DNA of 64,000 bases from positions 1 through 64,000 of the forward strand of contig CAZZHH010000014.1 in NCBI GenBank assembly GCA_964653595.1, written 5' to 3'. The notes under the pieces are model-generated. The model was given only the letters and a program-made list of their open reading frames with translations. It searched no databases and was not told the DNA's origin. The translations under genes were made by a program, and so were the position numbers. The DNA is from JBAXTE01 sp964653595 (GTDB lineage Bacteria; Bacteroidota; Bacteroidia; Bacteroidales; WCHB1-69). Shown piece by piece: positions 36,740 through 48,200 of this stretch (its first letter is position 1; every line of letters starts with the position of its first letter).

Positions 36740-38398
36740 TTAACTTTTACTAGTATCTTCTTTTTTTATAAAATCCACTAATGTGTCTACTGCATCCTCT
36801 TGTTTGATGTGCTTTAATACTGGCGTTTGCCCTTTGTAAAGCCAAACTAATCCTTTTCCGGCTCCTACCAACCCGTAGTTTGCGTCCGACATCTCGCCTG
36901 GTCCGTTTACTACACATCCCATCACTGCAATCTTAAGTCCTTTGTAGTTACCCAACTTCTCTTTTACATCTTTTAATAACCCTTCAATATCATAGTTCGT
37001 ACGGCCACAGGATGGACAGGATATTATCTCGGTTTTGTAATACCGTAGTCCACACGATTGAAAAATATCGAGAAGTAGCGGATAACTTTCATTTGCAGAG
37101 ATGTTTTTTCCTTCAATTGAAACGCCGTCAATCAGTTGATCCACTGCCAAAGCTCCAATATCAGATGCCGCTCTTAAGATCAGATCTTCTTTGCATAGCT
37201 CGCCATAGTTGCGATGGATGATTATTGGATGAAGAATTTCGGAATGTTTAGCAATTACATTTTTAAGGGTCTGTACCGATGTTTTTTCTTTTGAGCTTAA
37301 CAGAATTGGTGTAGTGGACATGGAAGGCATAACGATTGGAGTTTGTTCGTTTTCAATTGTAGTTTCAGTAAATCTCTGCAAACTTGAGGTTGGAAAATCA
37401 TCTTTCAACAATTCCGACGAATCGGAAAATATCACCACTTTTTCATACCCCTTTATAGCGTGTCGTTTTTCGTAGCCGAAAGGATTGTGATTTTTATAAT
37501 AACCCTGAGCAAAAGGAAGGGAATTGGAGAAACTAGGTTTCTTCTCTTGATATAGCGTTACAATCGCTTTGGCTACAGGAATTTCAGCTACTGGACTTTC
37601 TGTTAGGGATACGCGTATGGTGTCGCCAATTCCTTCCGACAACAATGCCCCGATGCCTGCTGCGGATCGTATGCGGCCATCCACACCTGAACCAGCTTCC
37701 GTTACTCCCAAATGGATAGGGAAATTAAGACCGTTGTCATGAAACATCTTGACCAATAATCGGGTAGAGTATACCATTACTTTCACATCACTCGATTTCA
37801 TGGAAAAAATCAATTGATCGAATCCTAACGATTGACAGATCTGCGCATATTCAATGGCCGACATTGCCATTCCATATGGAGTATCTCCATATCGACTGAT
37901 AATCCTATCCGACAGTGAGCCGTGGTTTACTCCAATCCTTATGGCTGTTCCGTTTTCCTTACAAATCCGTATCAAAGGATTAATTCGTTCTGAAATGCGT
38001 TCCAACTCCTGACTATACTCCAAATCGGTATATTCCAATTGCTTGAACTGTTTTTTATCGGCATAGTTGCCCGGATTGATCCTCACTTTTTCCACATACC
38101 TTGCCGCCAACTCGCCAGCTTTGGCACTATAATGTATGTCGGCTACCAAAGGTAATCGATATCCACGTTTGTGCAATTCCTGACGGATAATTCGCAAATT
38201 TTCTGCTTCAGCCAGTCCAGGAGCCGTAATACGAACTAATTCACAACCAGCATCTGCTAACTCTATGGTTTGATTTATTACAGCTTCAGTATCCATGGTG
38301 TTTACATTTACCATCGATTGAATCCGTATTGGATTTTTGTCACCAATACCGACCTCTCCAACCTTTACCTCTTGAGTTAAAATACGTGTGAATTCCAT
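36740..38398 (-). CDS. ispG: 4-hydroxy-3-methylbut-2-en-1-yl diphosphate synthase
   Basis: 552 residues. A [4Fe-4S] enzyme of the MEP isoprenoid pathway that converts MEcPP to HMBPP. The N-terminal TIM-barrel part is clear (NPIRIQSMVNVNTMDTEA, LVRITAPGLAEAENL, LVADIHYSAKAGELAA, KVRINPGNYADK). The C-terminal reductase part has the cluster cysteines in SCPSCGRTNYD and the VMGCVVNGPGE motif. It is longer than the roughly 370-residue E. coli enzyme because of an internal extra domain (around residues 270-450), the known plant/Chlamydia/Bacteroidota form. Monocistronic by position. Confidence 0.96.
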   Translation of the reverse strand: MEFTRILTQEVKVGEVGIGDKNPIRIQSMVNVNTMDTEAVINQTIELADAGCELVRITAPGLAEAENLRIIRQELHKRGYRLPLVADIHYSAKAGELAARYVEKVRINPGNYADKKQFKQLEYTDLEYSQELERISERINPLIRICKENGTAIRIGVNHGSLSDRIISRYGDTPYGMAMSAIEYAQICQSLGFDQLIFSMKSSDVKVMVYSTRLLVKMFHDNGLNFPIHLGVTEAGSGVDGRIRSAAGIGALLSEGIGDTIRVSLTESPVAEIPVAKAIVTLYQEKKPSFSNSLPFAQGYYKNHNPFGYEKRHAIKGYEKVVIFSDSSELLKDDFPTSSLQRFTETTIENEQTPIVMPSMSTTPILLSSKEKTSVQTLKNVIAKHSEILHPIIIHRNYGELCKEDLILRAASDIGALAVDQLIDGVSIEGKNISANESYPLLLDIFQSCGLRYYKTEIISCPSCGRTNYDIEGLLKDVKEKLGNYKGLKIAVMGCVVNGPGEMSDANYGLVGAGKGLVWLYKGQTPVLKHIKQEDAVDTLVDFIKKEDTSKS

Positions 38399-38792
38399 TT
38401 TGTTTTTTTTTTATGCAAACTTACAAAAAATCAAGGTTTAGTGTTTTTTTTATAAATCTTATTATTCAATAGTAAATCATAATTTATAAATTGGATATCA
38501 CTAAAATAGATAGTAAATCAGGGACGTTGTTTTTATCCAATATACATTATTTTATAAATATTAGTATGATGTATAGTCATAACTATATGAAATTCAATAG
38601 TTAATAAAGGTGTAATATTAAAATATAATAGATGTAAAAATATTTAATCTAAGACGTTAACAAAATTCATTTTACTATGTTAGATATTCTTCGTAATATT
38701 GATGAAAAATTGAGCAAGGAGACACTGTAGAAAAACTTAATCGTACTCAATACAATTTTTGTTGCAGAAAATAACAATTAAAAATATAAACG
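38399..38792. other. AT-rich intergenic region between divergent ispG and pgk
   Basis: Very AT-rich. It should contain the divergent promoters of ispG and pgk, but no clean TAnnTTTG with -33 partner is visible. It contains a 17-codon frame (38677-38730, MLDILRNIDEKL...) that could be a remnant or chance. Confidence 0.45.
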
Positions 38793-39983
38793 ATGAAAAC
38801 AGTTGCTGATGTTAGCTTTAAAGGGAAAAAAGTTCTTGTGAGAGTTGATTTCAATGTTCCCTTGAATCACAATCGACAGATTACAGACGACACTCGGATT
38901 AAAGAGTGCATTCCAACCATCAAAAAAATCCTAGACGATGGAGGTTCTGTAATTTTGATGTCTCACCTTGGTAGACCAAAAGGTGGTTACGAAGATGATT
39001 ATTCTCTTACTCCCATTGTCCCTTACCTATCCAATTATTTGGGACGTAAAGTAATTTTCACTAGAGATTTATTTGGTGAAAAAACCAAACGAGTAGCAAA
39101 GGATTTGCAACCTGGAGATGTTGCTTTGCTCGAAAATATGCGCTTTTATCCTGAGGAAGAGCTAGGGGATGAAACATTTGCTAAAGAGCTAGCTTCTATT
39201 GCAGATGCCTATGTAAACGATGCTTTTGCAACTGCTCACCGGGAGCATGCATCTACGGCTACCATTGCTAAGTTCTTTCCTAATGATAAATATTTTGGGT
39301 TACTGCTTGCAAGCGAAATCCGCAATTTAGATTATATCCTTACTGCTGCTCAGCCTCCTTTTACTGCTATTATTGGTGGAGCAAAGGTGTCGAGTAAATT
39401 ACAAATTATCAAAAACTTGTTGAACAAAGTAGACAACCTCATCATTGGTGGTGGAATGTCTTTTACTTTCATCAAAGCATTGGGCGGAAAAATTGGAAAT
39501 TCTCTCTACGAGGAAGATTTTTTAGATGAAGCAAAATACATCATCAACGAAGCGATGCGTAAAGGGGTGAATATCCTATTCCCTACCGATGTAATTGCAG
39601 CAGATGGTTTCTCGAACGATGCCAACGTAATCGAGATCGATGCAGATAATATCGAAGGTGATTGGATGGGATTGGATATCGGAAAACGCACCCGCAGAAG
39701 ATTTGCCGAACTGATCAACAAATCGCAAACCATTCTTTGGAACGGACCGATGGGAGTGTTTGAGCTTTCGAACTTCAAACAAGGCACCAAAGCCATGGCC
39801 ATTGCCGTTTCCAGTGCTACCATCAGCGGTTCGTATTCGTTGGTGGGCGGTGGCGACTCCGTGGCGGCCATCAACCAATACAACCTGGCCGACCAAATAT
39901 CCTATGTTTCTACCGGTGGCGGCGCCATGCTGGAATATTTGGAAGGCAAGACATTGCCGGGCATCAAAGCATTGATGGAATAA
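38793..39983 (+). CDS. pgk: Phosphoglycerate kinase
   Basis: 396-residue glycolytic enzyme that transfers phosphate from 1,3-bisphosphoglycerate to ADP. All family motifs are present: RVDFNVPL, SHLGRPKGG, ENMRFYPEE, NDAFATAHREHAS, GGAKVSSKL, the WNGPMGVFE nucleotide loop, GGGDSVAA and STGGGAMLEYL. Length is standard. Base composition shifts within the gene: the first two thirds are AT-rich (about 35% GC in 39001-39060), while 39841-39900 is 60% GC, and the shift continues into the next gene. A second, divergent PGK is at 60069. Confidence 0.97.
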   Translation: MKTVADVSFKGKKVLVRVDFNVPLNHNRQITDDTRIKECIPTIKKILDDGGSVILMSHLGRPKGGYEDDYSLTPIVPYLSNYLGRKVIFTRDLFGEKTKRVAKDLQPGDVALLENMRFYPEEELGDETFAKELASIADAYVNDAFATAHREHASTATIAKFFPNDKYFGLLLASEIRNLDYILTAAQPPFTAIIGGAKVSSKLQIIKNLLNKVDNLIIGGGMSFTFIKALGGKIGNSLYEEDFLDEAKYIINEAMRKGVNILFPTDVIAADGFSNDANVIEIDADNIEGDWMGLDIGKRTRRRFAELINKSQTILWNGPMGVFELSNFKQGTKAMAIAVSSATISGSYSLVGGGDSVAAINQYNLADQISYVSTGGGAMLEYLEGKTLPGIKALME

Positions 39984-40005
39984 ATATGGGTTCATAACTT
40001 TTTAT

Positions 40006-40043
40006 AAAAAAACAGCCTAAAATAATTTTTCAGGCTGTTTTTT
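40006..40043. terminator. Bidirectional terminator between convergent pgk and glycosyltransferase genes
   Basis: AAAAAACAGCCT (40007-40018) pairs perfectly with AGGCTGTTTTTT (40032-40043), giving U-tracts on both strands. Confidence 0.85.
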
Positions 40044-40067
40044 TATATTAGTATGTTGTCATAAACA

Positions 40068-41060
40068 TTACTTGTAAAAATTCTTCACAAACGCCGTTGC
40101 ATCGGGTTGACGCAAGATGATGCGTTTCCAAAAGGCGGAGAGGAAACCGGTGCCATACCCGAACAGTTGCACGAACGAAGCAAAAATGGATTGAAAGGCA
40201 ACGGAAAGATCCTTGTTACGGATCAGGCTGTCGGTGAAAATCATCAGAATGAAAAGCACCAATGGCAAAATTACCAAATAGTGAATAAAGATTGATCCCA
40301 AAACCAGCGCCAAGCTGCCGAGGAAAAAGGTCGTGGGCAACAGATGCACCACTTTCAGCGAGGACGGATACTTTTTATACAGATTGATCCGTGCCATCCC
40401 TGAATTGAATACTTGTTTGAAGAACTTCTTCAGGTCGGTCCTACGTTTATGATATACAAATGCATCACTGATTAATGCTGTCTTAAAGTTGTTGCCCAAA
40501 ATACGGATGCTCATATCGATATCCTCTCCGAAACGCATGGTGGAAAATCCTCCGGTGACATTAAAAACCTCTCGGGAGAAGCCCATGTTGAAACTCCGTG
40601 GAAAGAACTTGTCCATCTTCTCGTTGCCGCCCCTGATGCCGCCTGTGGTGAAAAGGCTAGTCATAGAGTAATTGATGGCTTTTTGGGTGGTGGTGAATGA
40701 CGGATGCGCCTTGTCGGGACCACCATATGCATCCACTGGTTTATCTTCTAAGAAATTATGGAGGATTTCGAAATATCGTTCCGGAATCAGGCAATCGGAG
40801 TCGAAAAAAATGATATAATCGCCTTTCGATCGCTCGGCACCGTAGTTTCTAGAAGTGCCTGGACCAGAATTGGGTTTGAAATAATATTCAAGAGTGAGTC
40901 TGTCCCGATATTTATCTACAATATGGTTGCATGGAACCGAAGATCCATCTTCCACGATGACTACTTCAAATTCGGAATTCGACTGCAAACAAAGGCTTTC
41001 CAAAAGCTCTTCTACCTCATCAGGTCGGTTATACACAGGGATTACAACAGAAAAAAACAT
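40068..41060 (-). CDS. Family 2 glycosyltransferase with C-terminal membrane segments
   Basis: 330 residues. GT-A fold: VVIPVYNRPDEVEELLESL at the N-terminus, VEDGSS (first Asp), the DxD motif in FFDSDC, and GEDIDMSIRI as the catalytic-acid region, followed by two or three C-terminal membrane segments (around residues 240-310). It probably adds a sugar to a lipid carrier or membrane-associated glycan; donor and acceptor are unknown. It follows the flippase-like gene by 39 bases on the same strand. The 3' two thirds (40068 to about 40870) are notably GC-richer than the 5' end. Confidence 0.9.
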   Translation of the reverse strand: MFFSVVIPVYNRPDEVEELLESLCLQSNSEFEVVIVEDGSSVPCNHIVDKYRDRLTLEYYFKPNSGPGTSRNYGAERSKGDYIIFFDSDCLIPERYFEILHNFLEDKPVDAYGGPDKAHPSFTTTQKAINYSMTSLFTTGGIRGGNEKMDKFFPRSFNMGFSREVFNVTGGFSTMRFGEDIDMSIRILGNNFKTALISDAFVYHKRRTDLKKFFKQVFNSGMARINLYKKYPSSLKVVHLLPTTFFLGSLALVLGSIFIHYLVILPLVLFILMIFTDSLIRNKDLSVAFQSIFASFVQLFGYGTGFLSAFWKRIILRQPDATAFVKNFYK

Positions 41061-41099
41061 GATTTACCGAGTTTTATATAAGCAATAGTTTAATATGTA

Positions 41100-42164
41100 T
41101 TATTTTTTAATCTTTCGATTTTTCATGATTCGCTTTATCCATAAAGGAAAAACAATAACTCCAACAAAGAGATATGGATAATAAGTTAACAATCTCCAGA
41201 TAAAGCTAAGGGTTGGTGCAATACCAGGAGTTAGAAAATCTCCTAAAAAAACTGGAAAGAAGTATTCCGCCACGCCACTTCCGCCAGGGGTTGGACTGAT
41301 GAGCAATATTACCCACATGATTAATTGACGACCAAAAATAAAGCTATGTTCAAAAAAAGACACCGTAGAGAAGGCAGCAATAAGTGCATTTACAACCAGA
41401 AATCGAGATGTCCATGATAGTATGGTGGCTCCAAAAGAAGTTATCCAAAATTTAAAAGGTTTGTTTTTAAGTTGTTTTGAAGTTAAAATTATCTCATCCC
41501 CAAAGTGTTCTGATTTCATTCTCCATCGCCTTAAAAGTTTGATTTTAAAAACCGAAACTATAATTTTTTTAAAAGCTGTAGGCGAAAGAAAAACTCCGAA
41601 TATTAACGCGATAATAAGGATTGCAATAAAAAAGTATCCAATCCAAAACATCTCTTGTGTGTGGAAAGTATTTCCAAATAAATTCATAGATACAGCTGGA
41701 AATATTGAACCTGAACCTGCTAACAAAATAGTTAGAGGAACAGCTAAAATATAAAATAATTCATCCATGATGGCAGTAATCATGACAATTGCAGTGGATC
41801 GTCCCATGCTGATATGCTCTTGATGTATGATAAACATAGCCACTGCGGAGCCACCTACTACAGAAGGGGTAATTGCCGAAGTAAACTCCCATAACATGAT
41901 TACCTGAAAAGAATGTTTCCAACTGATTTTATTATCCGTTAGAATTCGTAACCGAATAATATAAAAAAAATCGCGAAGCACTAAAAAGAAAATGGCAAGA
42001 AATAAGTAAATAAAAAAGGAATAATTGAATTTAATATTGGAAAAGGATTCCGGATTAAAATCTCTAATCAAAAGATATAGCGCAACCGAAACTCCAATGA
42101 GTATGGGTATCGCAATACGTTTTGCACTAAAATACTTCGCTATGTTATTAAAATCTGTTGCCAT
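41100..42164 (-). CDS. LPG-synthase-TM/flippase-like integral membrane protein
   Basis: 354 residues with about eight hydrophobic helices, of the lysylphosphatidylglycerol synthase TM/UPF0104 (YbhN/AglD-like) family. Recognisable pieces: FYIIRLRILTDNKISWKHSFQVIMLWEFTSAITPSVVGGS, IMDELFYILAVPL, and SPTPGGSGVAE near the C-terminus. Members occur with glycosyltransferases and are proposed to move or modify lipid-linked substrates. Here it precedes a GT2 gene, so a two-gene lipid glycosylation unit is plausible but inferred. A strong terminator separates it from the giant gene upstream. Confidence 0.87.
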   Translation of the reverse strand: MATDFNNIAKYFSAKRIAIPILIGVSVALYLLIRDFNPESFSNIKFNYSFFIYLFLAIFFLVLRDFFYIIRLRILTDNKISWKHSFQVIMLWEFTSAITPSVVGGSAVAMFIIHQEHISMGRSTAIVMITAIMDELFYILAVPLTILLAGSGSIFPAVSMNLFGNTFHTQEMFWIGYFFIAILIIALIFGVFLSPTAFKKIIVSVFKIKLLRRWRMKSEHFGDEIILTSKQLKNKPFKFWITSFGATILSWTSRFLVVNALIAAFSTVSFFEHSFIFGRQLIMWVILLISPTPGGSGVAEYFFPVFLGDFLTPGIAPTLSFIWRLLTYYPYLFVGVIVFPLWIKRIMKNRKIKK

Positions 42165-42197
42165 AATTTTTAGTAAAGGTACTAAATTTTAATCAAT

Positions 42198-42227
42198 AAA
42201 AAAGGCATCCCGAAGGATGCCTTTTTT
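42198..42227. terminator. Strong bidirectional terminator
   Basis: AAAAAAGGCATCC (42198-42210), loop CGAA, GGATGCCTTTTTT (42215-42227): a perfect 13-base stem with a stable tetraloop and U-tracts on both strands. It terminates the giant adhesin gene. Confidence 0.92.
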
Positions 42228-42246
42228 GAGAATATGAACAGAGTCA

Positions 42247-45200
42247 TTATTTGATAAATAGTTTGTAAGTACCAACTTTATCAGCAGTAACTACTTTTAC
42301 CATATACGTTCCAATAACTAAATTAGTATTAACTAAAATATTATCGGTGCTGTTGATAGCATAAGTTCCTACTTCTTGACCAATCATGTTGTAAATTACA
42401 ACAGATTTAACTAAGATGTTACCACTGTTGATTACATTGATTTGGTTGTCGTAGCTGAATACAGATAAGTTAGTTAACGTATTGTTGTCAATACCTACTG
42501 TTGTGTTGAATGTGTTGTCTGCAGACCAAGCACTAGTTAATGTACTACTACATACTGCTTGAACATTCCATACATAAGCGGTGCTCGATTGCAAACCAGT
42601 TAACACGTATGGTTTGGTTGAAGTGTTGGCAATATTGGTGTATGTAGCATCGGCAACTTTCTTGTAACGGATGTTCCAAGCAGTTTCCGTACCTCCAGCA
42701 GTCCAATTCAAGGTAGCTCCAACTTCACTGATTGCAGAAACCACCAAGGCGGTAGGTTCTGGACATGTAGCATCAGCCAAAGTGGTGAAGGTGGCGGCAG
42801 TTGCCCAAGCACTGGTATCTCCTGCAGTTGCTGAACAAACAGCCTGTACTTGGAATTCGTACTGGGTATTGGCAGTCAATCCGGTAACTGGAAGTGTGAT
42901 TGCAGTTGCGGTAGCGTTAGTCCATGTTGTGGAACCCACTGTACGATAGCGAACGTTGAAGTTGGCAGCAGTGCTGGTCCATCCCAAAGTAGCTGTAGTT
43001 TGAGCTATGCTGGTAGCAGCCAATGCGGTTGGAGTTGCACAAGCCGGCATTGCCAACGTGGTAAAGGTAACCGCGGTAGCCCAAGCACTGGTATCACCTA
43101 CAGTTGCAGAACAAACTGTCTGAACTTCGAATTCGTACTGGGTATTTGCAGTTAATCCGGTTACCGGAAGAGTGGTTGCAGTTGCGGTGGCATTGGTCCA
43201 AGTTGTGGAACCTACGCTACGATAGCGAACGTTGAAGTTGCTGGCGGTACTGGTCCATCCCAAAGTAGCTGTAGTCTGAGCTATGCTTGTAGTAGCCAAT
43301 GCGGTTGGAGCTGCGCAACTTGAAAGAGTCGTGAACGAAGTTGTTGAAGTCCAGTTGCTGGTATCTCCGGCAGTTGCAGAACAAATAGCCTGAACCTGGA
43401 ATTCGTATTGGGTGATTTCAGACAAACCGGTTAACGGTAAAGTCGTGGTTGCTGCTGTTGTCGTGGTCCATGTTGCAGCTCCAACGATACGATAACGTAC
43501 ATTGAAGTTGGCAGCAGTGCTGGTCCAACCTAAATCAGCAGTGGTAAGAGTGATGTTTGTTGCCGTTAATGCCGTTGGAGTTGGGCAAGCAGAAGCAACG
43601 ATCGTTGTAAAGGTGGCAGCTGTAGCCCAATCGCTGGTATCGCCAGGAGTTGCGGAACAAACGGCCTGTACTTGGAATTCATATTGAGTATTGGCGGTTA
43701 ATCCTGAAACTGACAACGGAGTGCTTGTAGCTGTAGCAACAGTCCAAGTCGTTCCGCCTACCGTACGGTAACGTACATTCACGTTTGCAGCCGTACTGGT
43801 CCAACCTAAGTCGGCAGTTGTTTCACCAATGTTTGTAGCAACCAATGTCGAAGGAACATTACATACAGCTGTTGCGGATGAGATAGTAACATCATCAATA
43901 AAAATATTATTTCCATATCCACTAACTCCTTCGAAAATCACATATCTGTATGTTCCAGCAGAACCTGTTGGCATATTAAAGGTATATTGATACCATTGGT
44001 TTGGTGTTGTAACGGCAGGAGCCATCAGATCATTCCTATGTATCGTCCCTAATAAAGTGCCTCCAATTGAGTTAGGAGCAGTGTTGTAATATACGTTTAC
44101 AAGATCTTCTTTTGTGTCATATCCATCATCACGATACATCCAGAAGGAAACTTGATAAAAATCATTTGAAAGATTTAAAGAAGGAGTTACTAACTCAGCT
44201 TTTACCCCTGAACTAAAATTAAAACTGTTGAATCTTGCCATGCCTGTACCACTATGAGGAGTGCAATCTGGGTTTGTTCCTGCTGTAGATTGATCCCAAA
44301 CATTTGTGCCGATAGCGTTAGTTTGTGTATTAGCCCAACAGGTTGGAGCAAAAGTAGTTCCGTCAAAACTTTCAGTTAATGGGAATACAGTGACAGGATC
44401 GCAAGCGGTTGTGAAGGTAAAAGGACCCGCCCATGTACTTGTTCCATTCGCACCACCGCAATTTGCCTGAACATAGAACTGATAAGTAGTAGCTGGAACC
44501 AATGAAGTGACAGCCAATGAATTTGCAGATGCAACTACCATTGTCCCCGTTCCTTGAGTAAATCCGGTTAAACCATATTCCACATTCCACTCGGTTTCAG
44601 TTGCACCAGCAGTCCATGCTAAAGTAGCAGTAGTGCTGGTTTTAGAAGGTACGTTAAGCGCTGTAGGAGGTAAGCAGTTAGGAGCTAGGTCTAATTTGAT
44701 ATCATCTATCGAGATATACCAAGGAGTACCGCTGATTTTTCCTCTGATACCAATATAGTAATCTCCGGAAGTTGCAGGTGTAAAGTATCCATTTATTAAT
44801 TGATAATCTCCATTGATGATTGCTGTAGAATCTTTGATGATATTGGTCATTGCAGCAATAGTAGGACTTGAACCATAAGCAACTTTTATAGATGCATACG
44901 AAGGAACAGACTTGTCTTGACGAGCAAACATCTCAAATGAGTAGCTTGTGCCACCAGTTAATGAAAAACCATAGAACAACCAATCTTCGTTACTATAGAT
45001 TAGTGTTGCGTTAAAAGATCCAGTTCTAGCAGTTCTGTTATAGGTAGTTGCAGTGCTATTTGCCATCCAAGTATCAGTTCCAGTTACCGATGATTGAGTC
45101 CAACATCCACTTACAGTAGTTGCATCATTGTATCCACTTTCAAAACTTTCTACCCAAGGAATAGTGCTTACTGGGATACAAGTAGTTGTGAAAGAAAATG

Positions 45201-48200
45201 GTCCTGCCCATGTACTTCCACAAGCAGATTGAACATAGTATTGATATGTTGTTTGTGGTGTTAAACCAGTAAGTAGGTATGAATTAGTTGTAGGTATTAC
45301 AGTAGTTCCTGTACCTTGAGTGAAACCTGTTGGACCCCATTCTAGATTCCAAGTTGTTTCAATTCCACCTGGTGTCCATTGCAATGTAGTGGTAGTTGAA
45401 CCAATATTTGCACCTAAAGCGGTAGGAGCAGGACATGCAACAGTAGTAGTAAAGGAATAAGGACCTGTCCACACACTTGATCCATCTGATCCGCCACAAT
45501 TAGCTTGAACGTAGAATTGATAAGCAGTAACGTTGGTTAAACCAGTGACTACATAAGAATTAGTGGTTGTGTTTGCAATTGTTCCAGTTCCTTGTGTGAA
45601 TCCAGTAGGACCATATTCAACCGTCCAAGCTGTTTCAGTTCCACCAGCAGTCCATCCTAGAGTTGCACCTGTGCCATGAATAGCTGTTGCTGTTAATGCA
45701 GTAGGCCACAAACAAGCAGGTACAGGTTCCCATTTTACATCGTCAATTAACAATGAATAAGCAGGAGAGCCAGTATGACGGAAAGCAAGTGTGTTGTTTG
45801 AACCAGGCGCTGTTCCTAAGTTTACAATATACTCTTTATAAGTTAAGGTAGATGCTGTTCTCGTAGTTACAGGAACAAAACTTGAAGAGTCAACAGGGTT
45901 GGTTAAATAACCAATTTCTATGATACCACCAATGGATGAATTTGCTCTCATGTTGAAACGCAACCAATGTGTGTTTGCACCTGCATTAGTAACTTTAGGC
46001 ATAGAAACCACTGCTTGAGAAGTTGCTGTACTTGTGTACATATACAGTGTATTAGGAGCTGTATTAGAACTTGAAGTTTGTGTATATACATTACCACCAG
46101 TTCCTACTTTTGCCCAACAAATTGGTAATGCTGGTGCAGTTACATTGGTAAAGCTTTCAGAAAATGCATTTACATCTACGCAAAGTGTTGAGAAAGTATA
46201 AGGACCAGCCCATGAACTTTGTCCGTTTGCAAGACCACAATCGGCTTGAACGTAGAAAGAATAAGTAGTTGACCCCGATAAATCTGCTAGAGAATAGGTT
46301 GTATCGGCAATGCCACTAATTACTGTGCCAGTACCAAGTGTAAAACCTGCAGTGCCATATTGTACGTTCCAAGCGGTTTCGGTAGTTCCTCTTGTCCAAC
46401 CAATTATTGCATCATAACCAGTAATAGAAGACGCTGTTAGAGCTGTTGGAGGAAGACAGACAGGAGTTGTTTCTAAACGAATATCATCCAAAGAGATATA
46501 GTATGGGCTAGAATTAATAAATCCTTTAATTCCAATGTATACTACTCCAGTAGAAGTAGGCGTGAAAGTACCTGTAAATAGTTGATAGTTTCCATTAGTT
46601 AATCCAGTAGTAGCAATAATTGGATTTGTCATTGAAAGAATCGTTGCACTAGAACCATAAGAAGCACTTATGTTCGCATTTGTAAGTGTAGACCCATCTT
46701 GACGAGCATAAAAACTAAAAGTATAACTTGTACCAGCGGTTAAATCGAATGGATAGAACAACCAATCTTCGTTGCCCCATCTTAGAGTTGCATTAAAAGA
46801 ACCAGTTCTAGGAGTTCTGTTGTAAGTTGTTTGGGTACTATTTGCCATCCAAGTATCTGTCCCCGTAGTTGAAGCTTGAGTCCAACAACCTGCAATAGCT
46901 GTAGCATCTACAAAACCGGTTTCAAAACCTTCTGTCCATGGAAGTGAGCTTACCGCTCCACATGCTGTATTGAAAGTTTTTGTAACAGAAGCAAAACTTG
47001 TATCTGAAACAGAACAATCCGCTTTTACTTTGAAGATATAACCTGTGTTTGCTGTTAATCCACCTAAAGTGTATGGATTTGAGGTAATACCTGTAACTTC
47101 GGTATAATCAGGATCGGTAGCTTTTTTGTAATATAAAATCCATGAAGTTTCAGCTCCACCTGCAGTCCATCCTAAGTCAGCAGAAGTTGTTGTAATATTT
47201 GCTACTGTAGGTACGGTTGGTTTTGGACAAGAGTAAGGAGTTGAGAAAGAAACAGGACCAGACCATGTACTTGTTCCATTAGCAGCACAATCTGCTTGAA
47301 CGTAGAATTGGTATGTTGTGTTTTGGCTTAAACCGGTAATTGCATAAGCATTAGATACTCCATTAGCAATTGTTCCTGTACCTTGTGTAAATCCAGTAAC
47401 CCCATACTCAACATTCCATAACGTTTCCGTTCCACCTGCGGTCCAGCCTAAGGTTGCATCGGTTGAAGTGATAGCAGTTGCGGTTAATGCAGTAGGCGCT
47501 TCACAGGTAGGAACCGCTTCAACTGTAAAATCATCAACAAAGAAGTCAATATCAGCACCACCATCGGTTGCACCTTCCACTCCTCTGAATGCAATACGGA
47601 TTGTTTGTCCTGCATAAGCTGATAAATCGAGCATGTCAATTTGACCCAAGTTGGATGGAGTATTCAAATCATTAAATGTTTTTAATACAGTCCAATTAGC
47701 TGGATATGTAGTTGAAACTAATACTTGAACATAGTCATCACTTTCCCAAGGAGTTGTAGGAGCTGTAGTTGCATTCCATTGGGTAGCACCAACACTGTAT
47801 TTTAAACGGAAAATTGGAGCCGCTGGAATGGTGAACTCAGGAGAAATAATCCAATCATTATCAGTAGCAGCATCAATATTAATTCTTATTGCACCTGTTG
47901 ATCCACTATTTAAAAATCCGTCAGCAGCCCAAGAAGAAGCAGTAGAAGAAATTGTGGTAGGACCTGCAGTTAAATCCCCAGCATCACCTTCTGTCCAACA
48001 AGTGCTTGGAAGATAGTTTGTAAATGGTTCATTATGTGGATAAGTTGTAACAGCATTACACAATGTTGTAAAAGTTTGGGTTGCAGAAGCGAAACTTGAA
48101 TCTGAAACAGAACAATTAGCTTTTACTTTGAAAATGTAATTGGTGGCAGGAGTTAACCCTCCTAAATTATAAGGATTGGTAGTAACACCTGTTACTTCTG

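Noticed and set aside
38677..38730. 17-codon plus-strand frame MLDILRNIDEKL...
   Set aside because: Too short to judge; it might be a relic, but there is no supporting signal.
39506..39995. Long antisense frames (125 and 139 codons) opposite pgk
   Set aside because: They arise from the GC-rich 3' part of pgk, have no recognisable domain and overlap a well-supported gene.
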